Assembly: GCA_021798975.1 (NCBI GenBank)
Contig: JAJZBJ010000009.1
Coordinates: forward strand, 1 to 41,224
DNA length: 41,224 bases
Reading direction: 5' to 3'
From: Bacillota bacterium
GTDB taxonomy: Bacteria; Bacillota; Sulfobacillia; Sulfobacillales; Sulfobacillaceae
The position numbers and the translations under genes were made by a program. The notes beneath the pieces are model-generated. The model made no database searches, was not told the DNA's origin, and saw only the letters and a program-made list of their open reading frames with translations. How positions within the stretch are numbered: the stretch's first letter is position 1; each line of letters begins with the position of its first letter. This document shows positions 40,508 through 41,224 of the stretch, piece after piece.

Positions 40508-41224
40508 ATGCGAAGGATGCTGGAATGGTCGGATAGGCTGTCGCCGTACGTCGGACAACCGGTATCGATGGAGCGCCTGACGAGCGCCGGCGGCGGGGGG
40601 GCGTTTCATGTTCGGGGAAGCCGCCGTGCGGCCGTGTTGAAGATCGGTGTGGAGGCACCGGAGATGGCCTTCTACCGGTCCGTCGCAGATCCGCTGAGGG
40701 ATCGGGGAGTGATGGTCCCGGCCTTGCTCGCGTCCGGGGACGATCCCGCTTGGATTCTCCTCCAATACTTTCCGGGAAGCCTGTCCCGCGACCGATGGGG
40801 GGTTGACCGGGACGTTGTCCAGTACCTGGCACGCTGGCATGCGGTGGCGCCTACGGTTTTGGATGCGCACCCGATCCCGGCGCACGTGTTTCGCTGGGAG
40901 GACGCCTTGCGGAGCCTGCCCCAGTATCCCGCGCCGGGGAGCGTATCGGCGGAACTGGACGACATCTTCTCGCCGGTCGGGTGGGTGCATGGGGATCCCA
41001 ATGTCACGAACTGGGTCGCCACCGAGGACGGTGTCTTAGCCCTCACGGATTGGGCCCGGGTGGGTCGAGCCCACCCCGCCGTCGACCTGGCCATTCTGCT
41101 GCCGGGGCTGCCCGAGGCGAACGCGTTTCGCGAGTTGGCGGAGGCATACTGCACCGTGCGGCCACGGGCTGGGCCAGCGCCCCGTTTGGCGCGGCTCATG
41201 GCGGTGGCCAAGTGGTGGACGGCG
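40508..41224 (+). CDS. APH family phosphotransferase (partial, 3' end missing)
   Basis: An open frame of 239 codons from ATG 40508 to the window edge; ATG 40517 is the alternative start, as both have AGGG-type sites at similar distances. The kinase signatures are WVHGDPNVTNWV, equal to HGDxxxxN, and LTDWARVGRAHPAVDLAILL, equal to the DWE...P..DLA block. The N-terminal nucleotide-binding part includes AAVLKIG. It belongs to the aminoglycoside/choline kinase-like family, whose substrates range from antibiotics to sugars and homoserine; none can be named here. It diverges from the GH31 gene by 43 bp. Confidence 0.8.
   Translation, partial: MRRMLEWSDRLSPYVGQPVSMERLTSAGGGGAFHVRGSRRAAVLKIGVEAPEMAFYRSVADPLRDRGVMVPALLASGDDPAWILLQYFPGSLSRDRWGVDRDVVQYLARWHAVAPTVLDAHPIPAHVFRWEDALRSLPQYPAPGSVSAELDDIFSPVGWVHGDPNVTNWVATEDGVLALTDWARVGRAHPAVDLAILLPGLPEANAFRELAEAYCTVRPRAGPAPRLARLMAVAKWWTA

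Noticed and set aside
1-41224. CRISPR arrays, IS elements, tRNA or rRNA genes
   Set aside because: No regular repeats, transposase motifs, or tRNA/rRNA signatures were recognised on either strand.

Overview
The window looks like a chromosomal segment of an aerobic, endospore-forming, probably acidophilic Firmicute close to Sulfobacillus (family level is inference). Three things suggest this: a high-GC genome with strong GGAGG ribosome binding sites and frequent GTG/TTG starts; sporulation-type genes (spoVK, a DacF-type carboxypeptidase, a LysM-SleB hydrolase); and the order mutS-mutL-miaA-...-spoVK-GTPase-ynbB-lexA, which resembles the Bacillus/Clostridia chromosome. No IS element, CRISPR array, rRNA or tRNA was recognised.

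Layout. 1-2200: the end of a leucyl aminopeptidase gene with its terminator, a small coiled-coil protein, a membrane-anchored GH18-like protein and a membrane protein. 2160-5569 (minus): a tightly overlapping operon dacF > dead nitrilase-like protein > active-looking nitrilase > dedA. 5737-11645 (plus): short Ppx/GppA-like protein, mutS, mutL, miaA, each overlapping the next. 11642-17276: LysM/SleB hydrolase (minus), spoVK and a coupled small GTPase, a YnbB-like PLP enzyme, lexA (minus), a CPBP protease. 17356-20058: fatty-acid degradation cluster (acyl-CoA dehydrogenase, SCP2 protein, thiolase). 20320-22400 (minus): ECF sigma factor and a putative anti-sigma factor with an external Asp-box propeller, driven by what looks like an autoregulated ECF promoter; then a GDT1-family transporter and a 3D-domain cell-wall protein behind a c-di-AMP (ydaO-type) riboswitch.

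24490-29528: 2-oxoglutarate dehydrogenase E1 and E2, a VKOR-like protein and a family 4 uracil-DNA glycosylase. 29619-31262: small membrane proteins of unknown function, including two tiny convergent ones of 34 and 36 residues. 31519-36777: aerobic respiration. A Tat-exported cupredoxin gene carries an in-frame TGA exactly where the type 1 copper cysteine belongs. It is followed by cytochrome oxidase subunits II, I, III, a small fourth protein and heme O synthase (ctaB). Subunit I lacks the usual K-channel lysine.

36855-41224: a frameshifted and truncated DsrE-family relic, a DUF2231-cytochrome c fusion (minus), an 11-cysteine 38-residue metallothionein-like peptide (minus), a GH31 enzyme whose active-site residues fit sulfoquinovosidases (minus), and the start of an APH-type kinase.

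The most unusual points are the in-frame TGA in the cupredoxin, the paired active/inactive nitrilases in a cell-wall operon, the Cys-rich peptide, the QERWY-type GH31 enzyme, and a recurring extended -10 promoter (TGGTAnnAT) without a recognisable -35.
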